Source: Wenzhouxiangella limi
GTDB lineage: Bacteria; Pseudomonadota; Gammaproteobacteria; Xanthomonadales; Wenzhouxiangellaceae
DNA length: 64,000 bases
NCBI RefSeq assembly: GCF_010499265.1
Contig: NZ_JAAGSC010000044.1
Location: 217,266-281,265 of the forward strand
Reading direction: 5' to 3'
Shown in pieces: positions 9,382 through 21,123 of the stretch. The translations under genes were made by a program, and so were the position numbers. Under the pieces are notes generated by a model. It had not been told where the DNA came from, searched no databases, and worked only from the letters and a program-made list of their open reading frames with translations. Position 1 is the stretch's first letter; every line of letters begins with the position of its first letter.

Positions 9382-11601
9382 TTAGAGATGCCGCGACCGG
9401 ATCAGGCTGCCGAAGTTCAGATAGATTGAACTCTGGCCTTCGCTCGAGCGTCCGTAGCCCAGGAAAATCGGACCCAGCGGCGTGGACACACCCAGATAGA
9501 GCGCGCCGGAGTAGATCAGGTCGTTGAGCTCGAAGTCGGCCCGGCGTTGCCAGACGTTGCCCGCTTCCAGGCTGATGCCAAGGTAGGTCGGCAGCGAAAA
9601 CAGCTGATTGACCTCGCCCATGCGGCGCATCAGCAGGGTGCGGGCGAGAAACAGCTGCGGTCCGCCCAGTTCGCGCTCGCCGTAGCCCGACAGGTTGCCC
9701 AGGCCGCCGAGAAAATCGACCGCCTGCAGGGACACTTCATCGCTTCTTCCCGATACCGCGCGCACCCCGGCCAGCAACAGGTAGCGGTCGAGTGAAAAGG
9801 CGCGGGTCAGATCGAAACGCAGAACCTCGGCGGTGGTCTCTGAACCCAAGGCGGGCTGGTAGAACTCGACCCGTCCATCGAGCAGCGTGCCGCGGGTCGG
9901 AAAGGTTGCATCATCGAGGCTGTCCCTGACGATGCCCAGCGCGGCAAAGCCGTAATCCTGGCGGACCCGCTCTGCGCCGATCCCGCCGGAGCCGATTTTT
10001 CGCGACAGACGGTCTGCGCCGCGCTCGAGCCGAACGAAGGTCCGGGTGCTGGTGTTCCAGTCGTTGCCGAGCTCGGCGCCAAAACGGCCCCGGCTCCAGC
10101 GCAGGCGGGCGAGTTCCGTGCGTTGATCGTCGACGAACAGCGGCTGATCGAGGGCGCGCGCGCTGGCATAAGGCTGAACGTAGGCGCGCGCCTTGCGGCC
10201 GAAGGGAACCCGCCAGGCGGCGGCCAGCTCGTTGAGTTCGCCCAGCGCCAGGCGCACGCGCCATTCGGCACCCGGGCGGATGTCGCTGGCCATGCGCGCC
10301 AGGGCTTCGAGCTGGTAGGTGCTGCCGCCGTCGAAGTCGTCACTCAAGCGCAAGCCCAGGCGCAGAAAGTTGGGGCCCCAGCTCTTGTCCACGGGCGTAA
10401 CGTGGAGCACCAGCCGGCCCTGCTTGTCCTCCAGCCGGTAGATGATGCGCTCGTAGTGACCCTCACCGTAGATCTCGCCGATGCGGGCTTCAATGCGCTC
10501 AGGATCGGCCGGGGCACCCAGCAAAGGCCGCAATCGATCCTCGACCAGGAAGGCCGAGCGGCTCAGAGACGGATTCACGGCAATCCGGTCGATGGGGCGA
10601 TCCGCCTGCCACTCGGGCCGCGCCCGGCCCTCGAATGCGGCCAGCCGGCGCGCATCGGCGGCAAATGGCTGCAGCTGCTCCACGTTGGCGTTGGCGGCCG
10701 CCTCGCCCAGCGGGACGGCCTCGCCGGCGCGGTCGAAATCTGCCGAGCCGATGTCTCTCAGGACGGGGCGGATCAGCACGTCGTCGTCTTCGAGCAGCTC
10801 AAGCGTGCGCTGGGTCTGGCGCTCCATCAGGATGGAGATGACCTGCATGGTGACCGAGGCCGGCGACCCCATTTCGTCCTCGTCGGCCAGCCCGGAGCCG
10901 ACGTCGACCACGATCAGGCGCGTCGCGCCCATGGCCCGGGCGACGTCGATGGGCACGTTGTCGACCACGCCGCCGTCGACCAGCAGCCGGTCGCCGATGC
11001 GCAGCGGCTGAAACGCGCCGGGCACCGACATGCTGGCGCGCACAGCGTCGACCAGGTCCCCGGATTCCAGCACCACCGACTCGCCGCTGACCAGATCGGC
11101 CGCCACCGCCCGGAACGGGATCGGCAGCCGATCAAAGTGATCGACGTGGCTGACGTGCAGCAGCAGTTCGCGCAGCAGCAGGCCCAGATTCTGGCCCTGG
11201 ATCAGGCCTTGCGGGATGCGCAGGCCGTCGCGGCCGATACCGATTTCCAGCGACGAAGGAATCAGGGCGGCGTCGGCCTTGCGCTGCGGGCTCAGCAGGG
11301 TGCGATCGGGCTGATCGCTGAGCGCGCCGGCCCAGTCGATGCGCTCGACAATCGCCTCGATGTCGTCGGCCCGGTACCCGCTGGCGTAGAGTGCGCCGAC
11401 AATGGCTCCCATCGAAGTGCCGGCGATCACGTCGACCGCGATGCCCTGTTCCTCGAGGACCTTGAGCACGCCCACGTGAGCCGCCCCGCGCGCGCCGCCG
11501 CCGCCGAGCACCAGGCCGATGCGTTCTGACTCGGCTATTGCAGAACAGCTCAAAAGAGCGAGCGTGACCAGAAACAGCAAGCGGGCGCGAACACGGGTCA
11601 T
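9382..11601 (-). CDS. patatin-like phospholipase with C-terminal outer-membrane barrel (PlpD/FplA type)
   Basis: 739 residues with a signal peptide (LLFLVTLALLSCSAIA). The patatin domain follows: the oxyanion loop GGGGARG at residues 33-39, the nucleophile elbow GTSMG at 61-65, and DGGVVDNVPID with the catalytic Asp near residue 207. Residues about 340-410 contain a POTRA-like part, and the last 330 residues form a BamA/TamA-like barrel ending SIYLNFGSLIRS. This is the type Vd autotransporter architecture, in which a serine/aspartate lipase is presented by its own barrel. All the catalytic residues seen are intact. It is convergent with the preceding barrel gene. Confidence 0.9.
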   Translation of the reverse strand: MTRVRARLLFLVTLALLSCSAIAESERIGLVLGGGGARGAAHVGVLKVLEEQGIAVDVIAGTSMGAIVGALYASGYRADDIEAIVERIDWAGALSDQPDRTLLSPQRKADAALIPSSLEIGIGRDGLRIPQGLIQGQNLGLLLRELLLHVSHVDHFDRLPIPFRAVAADLVSGESVVLESGDLVDAVRASMSVPGAFQPLRIGDRLLVDGGVVDNVPIDVARAMGATRLIVVDVGSGLADEDEMGSPASVTMQVISILMERQTQRTLELLEDDDVLIRPVLRDIGSADFDRAGEAVPLGEAAANANVEQLQPFAADARRLAAFEGRARPEWQADRPIDRIAVNPSLSRSAFLVEDRLRPLLGAPADPERIEARIGEIYGEGHYERIIYRLEDKQGRLVLHVTPVDKSWGPNFLRLGLRLSDDFDGGSTYQLEALARMASDIRPGAEWRVRLALGELNELAAAWRVPFGRKARAYVQPYASARALDQPLFVDDQRTELARLRWSRGRFGAELGNDWNTSTRTFVRLERGADRLSRKIGSGGIGAERVRQDYGFAALGIVRDSLDDATFPTRGTLLDGRVEFYQPALGSETTAEVLRFDLTRAFSLDRYLLLAGVRAVSGRSDEVSLQAVDFLGGLGNLSGYGERELGGPQLFLARTLLMRRMGEVNQLFSLPTYLGISLEAGNVWQRRADFELNDLIYSGALYLGVSTPLGPIFLGYGRSSEGQSSIYLNFGSLIRSRHL

Positions 11602-11692
11602 GGCCGGGGTTTAAAAAATGCGCGCGGGCACAGCCTGCCATTATTAGCAATCGCCGGCGTGGTCTCAAGCGCTGATCCGGGGCCTGCAGCTT

Positions 11693-14260
11693 TTAGTCTT
11701 CGCTGCCGGCTTTCTTGAGCCGGTAGAGGTGGTCCAGCGCCTCGCGCGGGCTCAACTCGTCGGGATCGATCGCTGACAGTAGTTCGCGCAGCGCATCCGG
11801 CGGGCTCTCCGGCGTCTCGGGTGCGGTGTCAAAAAGTCCCAGCTGCGGGGAAGCCGCGCGCGCGGCGTCGTTTTCCAGCCGGTTCAAATGCTTCCTGGCC
11901 TGGGTGATGACGGGTTTCGGCACGCCGGCCAGTCTGGCCACCTGGAGGCCGTAAGACTGGCTGGCCGGGCCTGCGCGCACCGAGTGCAGGAACACGATGC
12001 GCTCGCCGTGCTCGCGCGCCGCCAGGTGGACGTTGGCGATGCCCTCGTGGTCTTCGGCCAGGCGGGTCAGCTCGAAATAGTGGGTGGCGAACAGGGTCAG
12101 GGCGCGCAGCTTGAGCGCCAGCTCGGTGGCCACGGCCCAGGCCAGGGCCAGGCCGTCGAAGGTCGAGGTGCCGCGGCCGATCTCGTCCATCAGCACCAGC
12201 GATTGGCTGCTGGCGTTATGCAGGATGTTGGCGGTCTCGACCATCTCGACCATGAAGGTCGAGCGCCCCCGGGTCAGGTCGTCGCCGGCGCCGATGCGCG
12301 AGAAGATGCGATCGATCGGGCCGATGCGCACGTTTGCCGCCGGCACGAAGCTGCCGGCGTGGGCCAGGATCACGATGAGCGCGGCCTGGCGCATGTAGGT
12401 CGACTTGCCGCCCATGTTGGGGCCGGTGATGACCAGCATGCGCCGGTCGGGATCCAGGCGGCAGTCGTTCGGTACGAAGGCCTCGTCCTGGACCCGCTCG
12501 ACCACCGGGTGGCGGCCGTCGGTGATTTCCAGACCGGGCTGATCGTCGAGCTGCGCCCGGGCGAAGTCGAGCGTCTCGGCGCGCTCGGCGAAGGCCACCA
12601 GCACGTCCAGCGTGGCCAGGCCCGAGGCCAGCCCGGCCAGGTGACGGTGATGTCCGGCCAGGTCCTCGACCAGGTTCTCGTACAGCGCCTTTTCGCGGCT
12701 CAGAGCGCGCTCGCGCGCCGAGAGCACCTTGTCCTCGAAGGCCTTCAGTTCCTCGGTGATGTAGCGCTCGGCGTTCTTTAGCGTCTGGCGGCGGCTGTAC
12801 TCGGTCGGCACCTTGTCGGCCTGGGCCTTGGAGACTTCGATGTAGTAGCCGTGAACCCGGTTGTAGCCCACTTTCAGGGTCGGTATGCCGGTGCGGTTTT
12901 TCTCCTGCTCCTCGTAGCGCAGCAGGAAGTCGCCGGCGTTGCGGCTCAAGGACCTGAGTTCATCGAGTTCCGTATCGAAGCCTTCGGCGATCACCCCGCC
13001 GTCGCGGATGACCATGGGCGGCTGCTCGACGATGGCGGCGCTGAGCAGGCCGAGCAGCTCCGGGCAGGGCAGCAGGATCTCGGCCAGCTCGCGCAGCATT
13101 GGCGCGGTAAAGCCGTCCAGGGTTTCATGCAGGGCTGGCAGGCGGGCCAGGCCCTCGCGCAGGGTGGCCAGATCGCGCGGGCGCGCGCTTTTGAGCGCGA
13201 TCCGGGTCAACACGCGCTCGAGATCGCCGATGCCGGACAGCTGCTCGGCCAGGCCGGGGTGGGCGTGCTGCTCGAGCAGGGTGGAGAGCGCTTCGAGGCG
13301 GGCGTCAAGGCGGGCATGATCGCGCAGCGGATGGGTGATCCAGCGCTTGAGCTTGCGGCTGCCCATGGGCGTGACCGTGGCGTCCATCAGGCCGACCAGG
13401 GTGTGCTCGCTGCGCCCGTCGGGATGGACGTCGATTTCCAGGTGGCGGCGGGTGGCGGCATCGAGCACCAGGTGTTGACTGGCCTGGACGGCGCGCACGC
13501 CGGTCAGGTGGGTCAGCTCGCCGGCCAGCATTTCGCCGGCATAGTTGAGCAGGGCGCCGGCCGCGGCCAGGCCGGGTCCGCGCTGCTCCACGCCGAAGCC
13601 GGACAGGTCCTGAACCTGCAGTTGCCGGCACAGTTCGCGCTCGCCGCTTTGAGCGTCGAAATGCCAGGGCGGGGTCGGGCGCAGCGCGGCGACCAGCCCG
13701 GCGACGGGCAGCGCGAAGTCTTCGGGAAACAGGATCTCGGCCGGGCGCAGGCGCTCGAGCTCGGCGCCCAGTTCCTGGGCGTCGCTCGGTTCGGCAAACC
13801 GCAGCCGCCCCCCGGCCACGTCCAGCCAGGCCAGGCCGAAGCCCATTTTGGCCGGCGCGATGGCGGCCAGCAGGCGGTCCTGGCGATCATCCAGCAGCGC
13901 TTCCTCGGTCACCGTGCCGGGGGTGACGATGCGCACCACCTTGCGCTCGACCGGCCCCTTGGACTCGTTCGGGTCGCCGATCTGCTCGCAGATGGCGATC
14001 GACTCGCCTTTTTTGATCAGCCGGGCGAGGTAGCCGTCGACGGCGTGGTAGGGCACGCCGGCCATGGGAATGGGCTGGCCGGCCGACTGGCCGCGCGTGG
14101 TCAGGGTGATGTCGAGCAGCTTGGCCGCGCGGCGGGCGTCGTCGTAGAACAGCTCGTAGAAATCGCCCATGCGAAAAAACAGCAGGATGTCCGGATAGTC
14201 GGACTTGATCCGCAGGTACTGCTGCATCAGGGGCGTGTGCTGGGCGGACTTGTCGGCCAT
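11693..14260 (-). CDS. mutS: DNA mismatch repair protein MutS
   Basis: 855 residues, the usual MutS length. The N-terminal mismatch-recognition domain has [15 protein letters not shown], containing the Phe-x-Glu wedge (GDFYELF). The C-terminal ATPase holds Walker [14 protein letters not shown] near residue 615, the [13 protein letters not shown] and [14 protein letters not shown] blocks and ATHYFEL. A C-terminal tail (about residues 800-855) with a beta-clamp-like/tetramer region is present ([10 protein letters not shown], then LDHLYRLKK). MutS binds mismatches and recruits MutL. It reads away from pncC, with a shared upstream region of about 180 bases. Confidence 0.97.
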   Translation of the reverse strand: MADKSAQHTPLMQQYLRIKSDYPDILLFFRMGDFYELFYDDARRAAKLLDITLTTRGQSAGQPIPMAGVPYHAVDGYLARLIKKGESIAICEQIGDPNESKGPVERKVVRIVTPGTVTEEALLDDRQDRLLAAIAPAKMGFGLAWLDVAGGRLRFAEPSDAQELGAELERLRPAEILFPEDFALPVAGLVAALRPTPPWHFDAQSGERELCRQLQVQDLSGFGVEQRGPGLAAAGALLNYAGEMLAGELTHLTGVRAVQASQHLVLDAATRRHLEIDVHPDGRSEHTLVGLMDATVTPMGSRKLKRWITHPLRDHARLDARLEALSTLLEQHAHPGLAEQLSGIGDLERVLTRIALKSARPRDLATLREGLARLPALHETLDGFTAPMLRELAEILLPCPELLGLLSAAIVEQPPMVIRDGGVIAEGFDTELDELRSLSRNAGDFLLRYEEQEKNRTGIPTLKVGYNRVHGYYIEVSKAQADKVPTEYSRRQTLKNAERYITEELKAFEDKVLSARERALSREKALYENLVEDLAGHHRHLAGLASGLATLDVLVAFAERAETLDFARAQLDDQPGLEITDGRHPVVERVQDEAFVPNDCRLDPDRRMLVITGPNMGGKSTYMRQAALIVILAHAGSFVPAANVRIGPIDRIFSRIGAGDDLTRGRSTFMVEMVETANILHNASSQSLVLMDEIGRGTSTFDGLALAWAVATELALKLRALTLFATHYFELTRLAEDHEGIANVHLAAREHGERIVFLHSVRAGPASQSYGLQVARLAGVPKPVITQARKHLNRLENDAARAASPQLGLFDTAPETPESPPDALRELLSAIDPDELSPREALDHLYRLKKAGSED

Positions 14261-14440
14261 TGGCCTGCGCGGGACTCCGGAATTGATTATGCGACCGCAG
14301 ACGGGGCAGATTACCGCAGATCGATTGGGACCGCAGCACGGGCGGGCAAGTAACTGGCGTTGCTTTTTGATCAGCGTTTATCTGCGTTGATCTGCGGTTT
14401 GTTCCCAGGGTCGGGTAGAAAGCAAGGCATCATATGCGCC

Positions 14441-14956
14441 ATGGACATCAGACACGACGATGAAGCCCTGGCCATGCTGACCGCGACCGTGGCCGCCGAG
14501 CTCAAGGCTCACGGCCGGAGGCTGGCAACAGCCGAGTCCTGCACCGGCGGCTGGATCGCCAAGCTGTGCACCGACCTGGCCGGTTCTTCGGCCTGGTTCG
14601 AGCGCGGCCTGGTCACTTATTCCAACGAGGCCAAGCAGGAGATGCTCGGCGTCGGGGTCTCGGATCTGTACCGATTCGGCGCCGTCAGCGAGGAGGTGGC
14701 CGCGGCCATGGCCTCCGGCGCGCTGCGCTTCAGCCGCGCCGACTGCGCCCTGGCCGTGACCGGCATCGCCGGCCCGGAGGGCGGCACGCCCGACAAGCCG
14801 GTAGGCACGGTCTGTTTCGGCTGGGCGATGCCGGGCGATATCGTGGAGACCGAACGCCATCGCTTTAGCGGAGACCGCGAGGGCGTCCGGCGGGCCACGG
14901 TCGGCCTGGCCTTGCGCGGCTTGCTGGACCGGCTGGCCAGGCCGGGGCGGGTCTAG
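14441..14956 (+). CDS. pncC: nicotinamide-nucleotide amidohydrolase (CinA C-terminal domain protein)
   Basis: 171 residues from the ATG at 14441. The chain is a stand-alone CinA C-terminal domain: LATAESCTGGWIAKLCTD with the catalytic Ser/Cys region, WFERGLVTYSNEAKQEMLGV, and AVTGIAGPEGGTPDKPVGTV. PncC deamidates NMN to nicotinic acid mononucleotide in the pyridine nucleotide salvage cycle. An in-frame upstream ATG at 14360 would add 27 residues unlike the family and is rejected. It lies directly upstream of thpR and recA, the common gammaproteobacterial order. Confidence 0.92.
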   Translation: MDIRHDDEALAMLTATVAAELKAHGRRLATAESCTGGWIAKLCTDLAGSSAWFERGLVTYSNEAKQEMLGVGVSDLYRFGAVSEEVAAAMASGALRFSRADCALAVTGIAGPEGGTPDKPVGTVCFGWAMPGDIVETERHRFSGDREGVRRATVGLALRGLLDRLARPGRV

Positions 14957-14976
14957 CGCCGATACGTTTTCTTACC

Positions 14977-15501
14977 ATGCCGGCCGAGCAAAAACCAACC
15001 CGCCGCCTGTTTTTCGCCTGCTGGCCGGATCCCTCGGTCCGGCGCTCGATCATCCAGCGGCGGCGTCTTATCGACGGCTTGTCGGATCGTCGGGTGCCCG
15101 ATCACAACCTGCATCTGACCCTGCTGTTTCTGGGCAACCAGCCCGCCGACCGGCTGCCGGAAATCCTGGCGGCGGCCGATCGCGTTCGCGCGCCCGGTTT
15201 TGAGCTCAAGCTCGATCGCTTCGGCTGGTTTGCCGGGGCAAGGGTGGCCTGGCTGGGCGGGCCGGCGCCGGATGCGGCCCGGGCGCTGGTTGCATGGCTG
15301 GGCGCAGCGATGGCCGAGCTGGGTCTGGGTTTCCAGCCGCGCGAGTTCCATCCGCACATCACCCTGTACCGCAGGGTCGCGCGCCGGCCGGAATTCCCCG
15401 AGCCGCCCGCGCTTGACTGGCCGATCGCCGAATTTGTCCTGATCGAGTCGATTCCGTCCCGGCCTTATCAGGTTTTGAGAACCTGGCCGCTTACCGTATG
15501 A
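14977..15501 (+). CDS. thpR: RNA 2',3'-cyclic phosphodiesterase
   Basis: 174 residues of the 2H phosphoesterase fold. Both catalytic tetrapeptides are present: HLTL within [12 protein letters not shown] near residue 46 and HITL within FHPHITLYR near residue 127. The start [14 protein letters not shown] is typical of the LigT/ThpR family. The enzyme opens 2',3'-cyclic phosphates to 2'-phosphates on RNA ends. It begins 20 bases after pncC, probably in one transcript. There is no sign of truncation. Confidence 0.92.
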   Translation: MPAEQKPTRRLFFACWPDPSVRRSIIQRRRLIDGLSDRRVPDHNLHLTLLFLGNQPADRLPEILAAADRVRAPGFELKLDRFGWFAGARVAWLGGPAPDAARALVAWLGAAMAELGLGFQPREFHPHITLYRRVARRPEFPEPPALDWPIAEFVLIESIPSRPYQVLRTWPLTV

Positions 15502-15661
15502 CCAAGCTGGCCGGCAACGCCAGGCGGGCGGGCAGGAAGAGGGCGCCGATCGCGGTAGGAAAACGCCGCGACCGAGCGCACAAGGCCCGGCTGGCGACAG
15601 GCCGTGTGTGATAATCGGCGCATCGCAGCGACACCGACTTGAATTAAAGAGGAACATCATC

Positions 15662-16702
15662 GTGGACGACAACCGTAAACGGGCGCTGGCCGCCGCACTT
15701 GGCCAGATCGAAAAACAATACGGCAAGGGCGCGATCATGCGCATGGGCGACGACACGGGCCGCAAGGACGTGCCGGTGGTCTCGACCGGGTCGCTGGCGC
15801 TGGATGTGGCCCTGGGCATTGGCGGGCTGCCGCGCGGCCGGGTGATCGAAATCTACGGCCCGGAATCATCCGGCAAGACGACGCTGACCCTGCACGCCGT
15901 TGCCGAAGCGCAGAAAGTCGGCGGCACGGCCGCCTTCGTTGACGCTGAGCACGCGCTTGATCCCAGCTACGCCGAAAAGCTCGGGGTCAACGTCGACGAC
16001 CTGCTGGTCTCTCAGCCCGACACCGGCGAGCAGGCCCTGGAAATCACCGACATGCTGGTCCGCTCCGGCGCGGTCGACATCGTTGTGGTCGACTCGGTCG
16101 CAGCACTTACGCCGAAAGCCGAGATCGAGGGCGAGATGGGTGACTCCCACGTCGGTCTGCAGGCCCGCCTGATGAGCCAGGCGCTCAGAAAGCTGACCGG
16201 CAACATCAAGCGCACCAACTGCATGGTCATCTTCATCAACCAGATCCGCATGAAGATCGGGGTGATGTTCGGCTCGCCCGAAACCACCACCGGCGGCAAC
16301 GCGCTGAAGTTCTACTCCTCGGTGCGCCTGGATATCCGCCGCATCGGCGCGCTCAAGCGCGGCGACGAGGTGATCGGCAACGAGACCCGGGTCAAGGTGG
16401 TCAAAAACAAGATGGCCCCGCCGTTCCGCCAGGCGGTCTTCGAGATCCTCTACGGCGAGGGCATTTCGCGCGAGGGCGAGCTGATCGAGCTCGGCGTCGA
16501 GCACGGGCTGATCAAGAAGTCGGGGGCCTGGTACAGCTACGGCGACGACCGCATCGGCCAGGGCAAGGACAACGTCCGCCAGTTCATGAAGGATCATCCG
16601 GACATGGCCGATGAAATCGATCGGCTGGTGCGCGAGAAGCTCCTGCCCAAGCCCGAAGCGGTCGAAGCCGCGGCCGCCGCCGAGGCGGCCGAAGCCGGCT
16701 GA
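15662..16702 (+). CDS. recA: recombinase RecA
   Basis: 346 residues from a GTG at 15662, preceded by AAAGAGGAAC as ribosome binding site; the frame is open further upstream but that part is not RecA-like. Walker [10 protein letters not shown] is at residues 66-74, the Walker B block is [14 protein letters not shown], loop L2 lies around [15 protein letters not shown], and the C-terminus is Ala/Glu-rich. RecA forms filaments on single-stranded DNA for recombination and LexA self-cleavage. I find no CTGT-N8-ACAG box in the 160 bases upstream although lexA in this window has one. A -10-like GATAAT lies at 15610-15615. The stop overlaps the recX ATG by one base. Confidence 0.98.
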   Translation: MDDNRKRALAAALGQIEKQYGKGAIMRMGDDTGRKDVPVVSTGSLALDVALGIGGLPRGRVIEIYGPESSGKTTLTLHAVAEAQKVGGTAAFVDAEHALDPSYAEKLGVNVDDLLVSQPDTGEQALEITDMLVRSGAVDIVVVDSVAALTPKAEIEGEMGDSHVGLQARLMSQALRKLTGNIKRTNCMVIFINQIRMKIGVMFGSPETTTGGNALKFYSSVRLDIRRIGALKRGDEVIGNETRVKVVKNKMAPPFRQAVFEILYGEGISREGELIELGVEHGLIKKSGAWYSYGDDRIGQGKDNVRQFMKDHPDMADEIDRLVREKLLPKPEAVEAAAAAEAAEAG

Positions 16703-17157
16703 TGAACGAATCCCGGGCCGAGGCCAGCCCGGCGGATGTGCGCGAGGCCGCGCTGCGCCTGCTGGCGCGGCGCGAGCACTCGGTCCAGGAACTGACGCGC
16801 AAGCTCACCTGCAAGGGCTGGCCGCAACCGCTGGTCGAGCAGGGCATCGCCGAGCTGGCCGAGCAGGGCCTGCAGTCCGACCAGCGCTTTGCCGAAAGCT
16901 TTGCCCGATCGCGCGCCGAAAAGGCCTATGGTCCGGTTCGAATCCGCGCCGAGCTGTCTGAACGCGGCATTGATCGCTCGCTGGCGCAGCGGGCGCTGGC
17001 TGAACTGGACGTCGACTGGCTGGCCCAGGCTGCCAAATGGTTCCTGCGCCGCTACGGCGAGACCCGATCCGAGGATATGAAGGAAAAGAGCCGGCGCCGG
17101 CAGGCGCTGGCCCGGCGCGGGTTCGAAGAGTCGGTCATTCGCGAACTGACGGATTGA
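16702..17157 (+). CDS. recX: regulatory protein RecX
   Basis: 151 residues. The ATG shares its first base with the last base of the recA stop (TGATG at 16700-16704), so the two are coupled. RecX-type three-helix repeats are visible: EAALRLLARREHSVQELTRK, GLQSDQRFAESFARSRAE, YGPVRIRAELSERGI and the C-terminal RRQALARRGFEESVIREL. RecX binds the RecA filament and limits its growth. Length and composition are ordinary for the family. Confidence 0.95.
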   Translation: MNESRAEASPADVREAALRLLARREHSVQELTRKLTCKGWPQPLVEQGIAELAEQGLQSDQRFAESFARSRAEKAYGPVRIRAELSERGIDRSLAQRALAELDVDWLAQAAKWFLRRYGETRSEDMKEKSRRRQALARRGFEESVIRELTD

Positions 17158-17220
17158 AAGTCGGGCGAAAGGCTACAATCAAGGGTTGAACCTGACCTTC
17201 GCTTTCGCGACAGCAAACCG

Positions 17221-19854
<2,634 letters not shown>

Positions 19855-19906
19855 GCGCGGGCGACCTTGAAGCCTTGTTCGCTTTCGATCCCGGGCCTGT
19901 CCCGGT

Positions 19907-19912
19907 TATAAT
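19907..19912 (+). promoter_or_regulatory. putative -10 element of tRNA-Ser(CGA)
   Basis: A perfect TATAAT lies 40 bases before the mature tRNA 5' end. The -35 region 17 bases upstream (TTCGAT) is a poor match, as is common for tRNA promoters with other activating features. Position and sequence are seen; activity is inferred. Confidence 0.5.
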
Positions 19913-19951
19913 GGCGGGTCAGGTCGTTACTGGCCGGTGACCGCGTGTTTC

Positions 19952-20044
19952 GGAGAGGTGGCAGAGCGGTTGAATGCGGCGGTCTCGAAAACCGTTAAGG
20001 GTTTTATAGGCCCTTCGGGGGTTCGAATCCCCCCCTCTCCGCCA
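19952..20044 (+). tRNA. tRNA-Ser(CGA)
   Basis: The acceptor stem GGAGAGG pairs with CCTCTCC, followed by discriminator G and encoded CCA at 20042-20044. The anticodon loop CTCGAAA gives CGA at 19986-19988, reading UCG. A long variable arm, including GGCCCTTCGGGGG, marks a class II tRNA, and the T loop is TTCGAAT. Its last 14 bases (20031-20044) recur exactly at 42437-42450, so this is the attachment gene of the island, left intact by integration. Confidence 0.96.
20031..20044 (+). repeat. attL core of the integrated island
   Basis: The 14 bases ccccctctccgcca form the tRNA 3' end and are repeated exactly at 42437-42450, immediately outside the integrase gene. The island between them is about 22.4 kb. 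This is the expected product of site-specific integration by a P4-type tyrosine integrase at the T-stem/acceptor part of a tRNA. Confidence 0.85.
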
Positions 20045-20101
20045 TCACGTCAATAAATACAAAAGGTTGCAGTTAGTTTTAGGATTGTTCTACCTTCTGA
20101 G
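20045..20101. other. non-coding left edge of the island
   Basis: A short AT-rich stretch follows the tRNA. I see no gene, terminator hairpin or integrase-arm repeats that I can support. Confidence 0.4.
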
Positions 20102-20221
20102 CTACCCTCCATGAAGGTGCCTAAACAGTAGCCATTCTGCTCGTTTCTTCGGTTGCTGTAGCTCAATCAGCTGGTCCAGCAGGCTGTCATCGCTCATTCC
20201 GTGCAGGTCGTCGGTGGTCAA
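20102..20221 (-). CDS. tiny hypothetical protein, paralogue of the 43-aa protein next to it
   Basis: Too short for routine gene calling. From TTG at 20221 it encodes 39 residues (start TTDDLHGMSDDSLLDQLIEL after the initiator); from the ATG at 20197 only 31. GAGG lies about seven bases before the TTG, which favours the longer form. The pattern LHxxSxDxLxDxLxEL is shared with the neighbouring 43-residue product at 20366-20497, including helix-forming Leu spacing, so the two look like diverged duplicates. The function is unknown; the shared pattern is the main evidence that it is real. Confidence 0.4.
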   Translation of the reverse strand: MTTDDLHGMSDDSLLDQLIELQQPKKRAEWLLFRHLHGG

Positions 20222-20365
20222 GGCTCTGCCTCGGCATCACTTGCTGCCATGATTGCCCGAGGTGGCTGGCAGGGTTATCGGCAGACGGCGCGATTTAGTG
20301 TCGCGGAAGCCGCTCGGTTGGCCACGAAAGGCCCAGCGAATGGCTGGTTCTCCCGGGGGTAGTAG

Positions 20366-20497
20366 CTACGCTGCGGATTGGCCCGCCCGCAGCCTCGCAA
20401 GCAACGCCTCCTCCGCGGTCTCCTTGATCCGTTCCAGTTCGGTCAGTAGATCAATCAGCTCGTCTTCGCTCGGGTCGTGCAGGCTCCGGTCGGTCAT
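20366..20497 (-). CDS. small acidic helical protein, 43 aa
   Basis: Starts at the ATG at 20497 with GAGAG just upstream. The product is one predicted amphipathic helix rich in Glu and Leu (SEDELIDLLTELERIKETAE then EALLARLRAG). A longer frame up to 20557 includes residues encoded by a tandem CCCGCAAAAC repeat and is unlikely to be translated. It shares its first half with the tiny product at 20102-20221. It is the next gene after the ADP-ribosyltransferase-like gene on the same strand. Function unknown. Confidence 0.5.
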   Translation of the reverse strand: MTDRSLHDPSEDELIDLLTELERIKETAEEALLARLRAGQSAA

Positions 20498-20530
20498 GGA
20501 GCTCTCTCTGTGCTTGCGATGGCTCATGAT

Positions 20531-20568
20531 CCCGCAAAACCCCGCAAAACCCCGCAAAACCCCGCAAA
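20531..20568. repeat. tandem repeat, 10-base unit
   Basis: The unit cccgcaaaac occurs three times plus a partial fourth copy, directly upstream of the small gene at 20366-20497. It could hold a regulator-binding array or be a slippage product; nothing in the sequence decides. Confidence 0.8.
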
Positions 20569-20638
20569 TGGCGATCGGACCACGCCCCGGCGTGATGTAG
20601 GAAATTCGCGCGACCCGCTGTAGGAATTACCTCAGCGG

Positions 20639-21040
20639 TCAGTTCTTCCGGGCCACGCTGCGCTCTGCCAGACTGAAGCCGGGGTCCACGACTCGGATTG
20701 CGGTCAGGTCGAAAACGACAATCTCCCTACCGCTGAATGGGTGTTCCACGATCAAGCCATCGTGTCCGGCCTCGACCATCCTGCGCGTGAACTCAGCCGC
20801 CTCCGCTGCTGACGCTTCCTGTCCCGGCGTCTCTTCCGGGTCCATGACCGCCGGATTCCTCAGGGTGATCTCGGCCTTGATGACACGACCATCCTCGCCG
20901 GCGAAGGGTTCCGCCAGCCGGATGTCTTCCCAGAAGTAGATTCCACTGCCCGCAGCCGCCAGACCTGATGCGGAAGGGTGGTTATCCTCAAAGTCCACAA
21001 AGTCGGCTTTGGTGCCGTGATAGGCGGTGATGCTGATCAT
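20639..21040 (-). CDS. ADP-ribosyltransferase-like protein (phage polyvalent-protein type)
   Basis: 133 residues. The layout matches small ART-fold domains seen in phage polyvalent proteins: an N-terminal YHGTKADFVDFED block, a central GSGIYFWEDIRLAEPFAGED block, a strand AEITLRNPAVMDP, then GHDGLIVEHP and the C-terminal SGREIVVFDLTAIRVV carrying the putative catalytic Glu. His (YHGT), Tyr (GIYF) and Glu fit an H-Y-E triad. Such enzymes move ADP-ribose from NAD+ to protein or nucleic acid. The target is unknown. It is in a minus-strand run of small island genes downstream of an amidohydrolase. Confidence 0.7.
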   Translation of the reverse strand: MISITAYHGTKADFVDFEDNHPSASGLAAAGSGIYFWEDIRLAEPFAGEDGRVIKAEITLRNPAVMDPEETPGQEASAAEAAEFTRRMVEAGHDGLIVEHPFSGREIVVFDLTAIRVVDPGFSLAERSVARKN

Positions 21041-21123
21041 AGCCTCAGTCTACAGTCCGGCGAGACCGCACTGCGGGCAGAGGTCTGCTCGCAATCGTTC
21101 GTGCCCTGAAAGGGTCGAATTGG

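Noticed and set aside
20253-20600. 115-aa plus-strand gene
   Set aside because: Low-complexity Ser/Arg-rich translation opposite a better supported small gene and through a tandem repeat; looks like a shadow.
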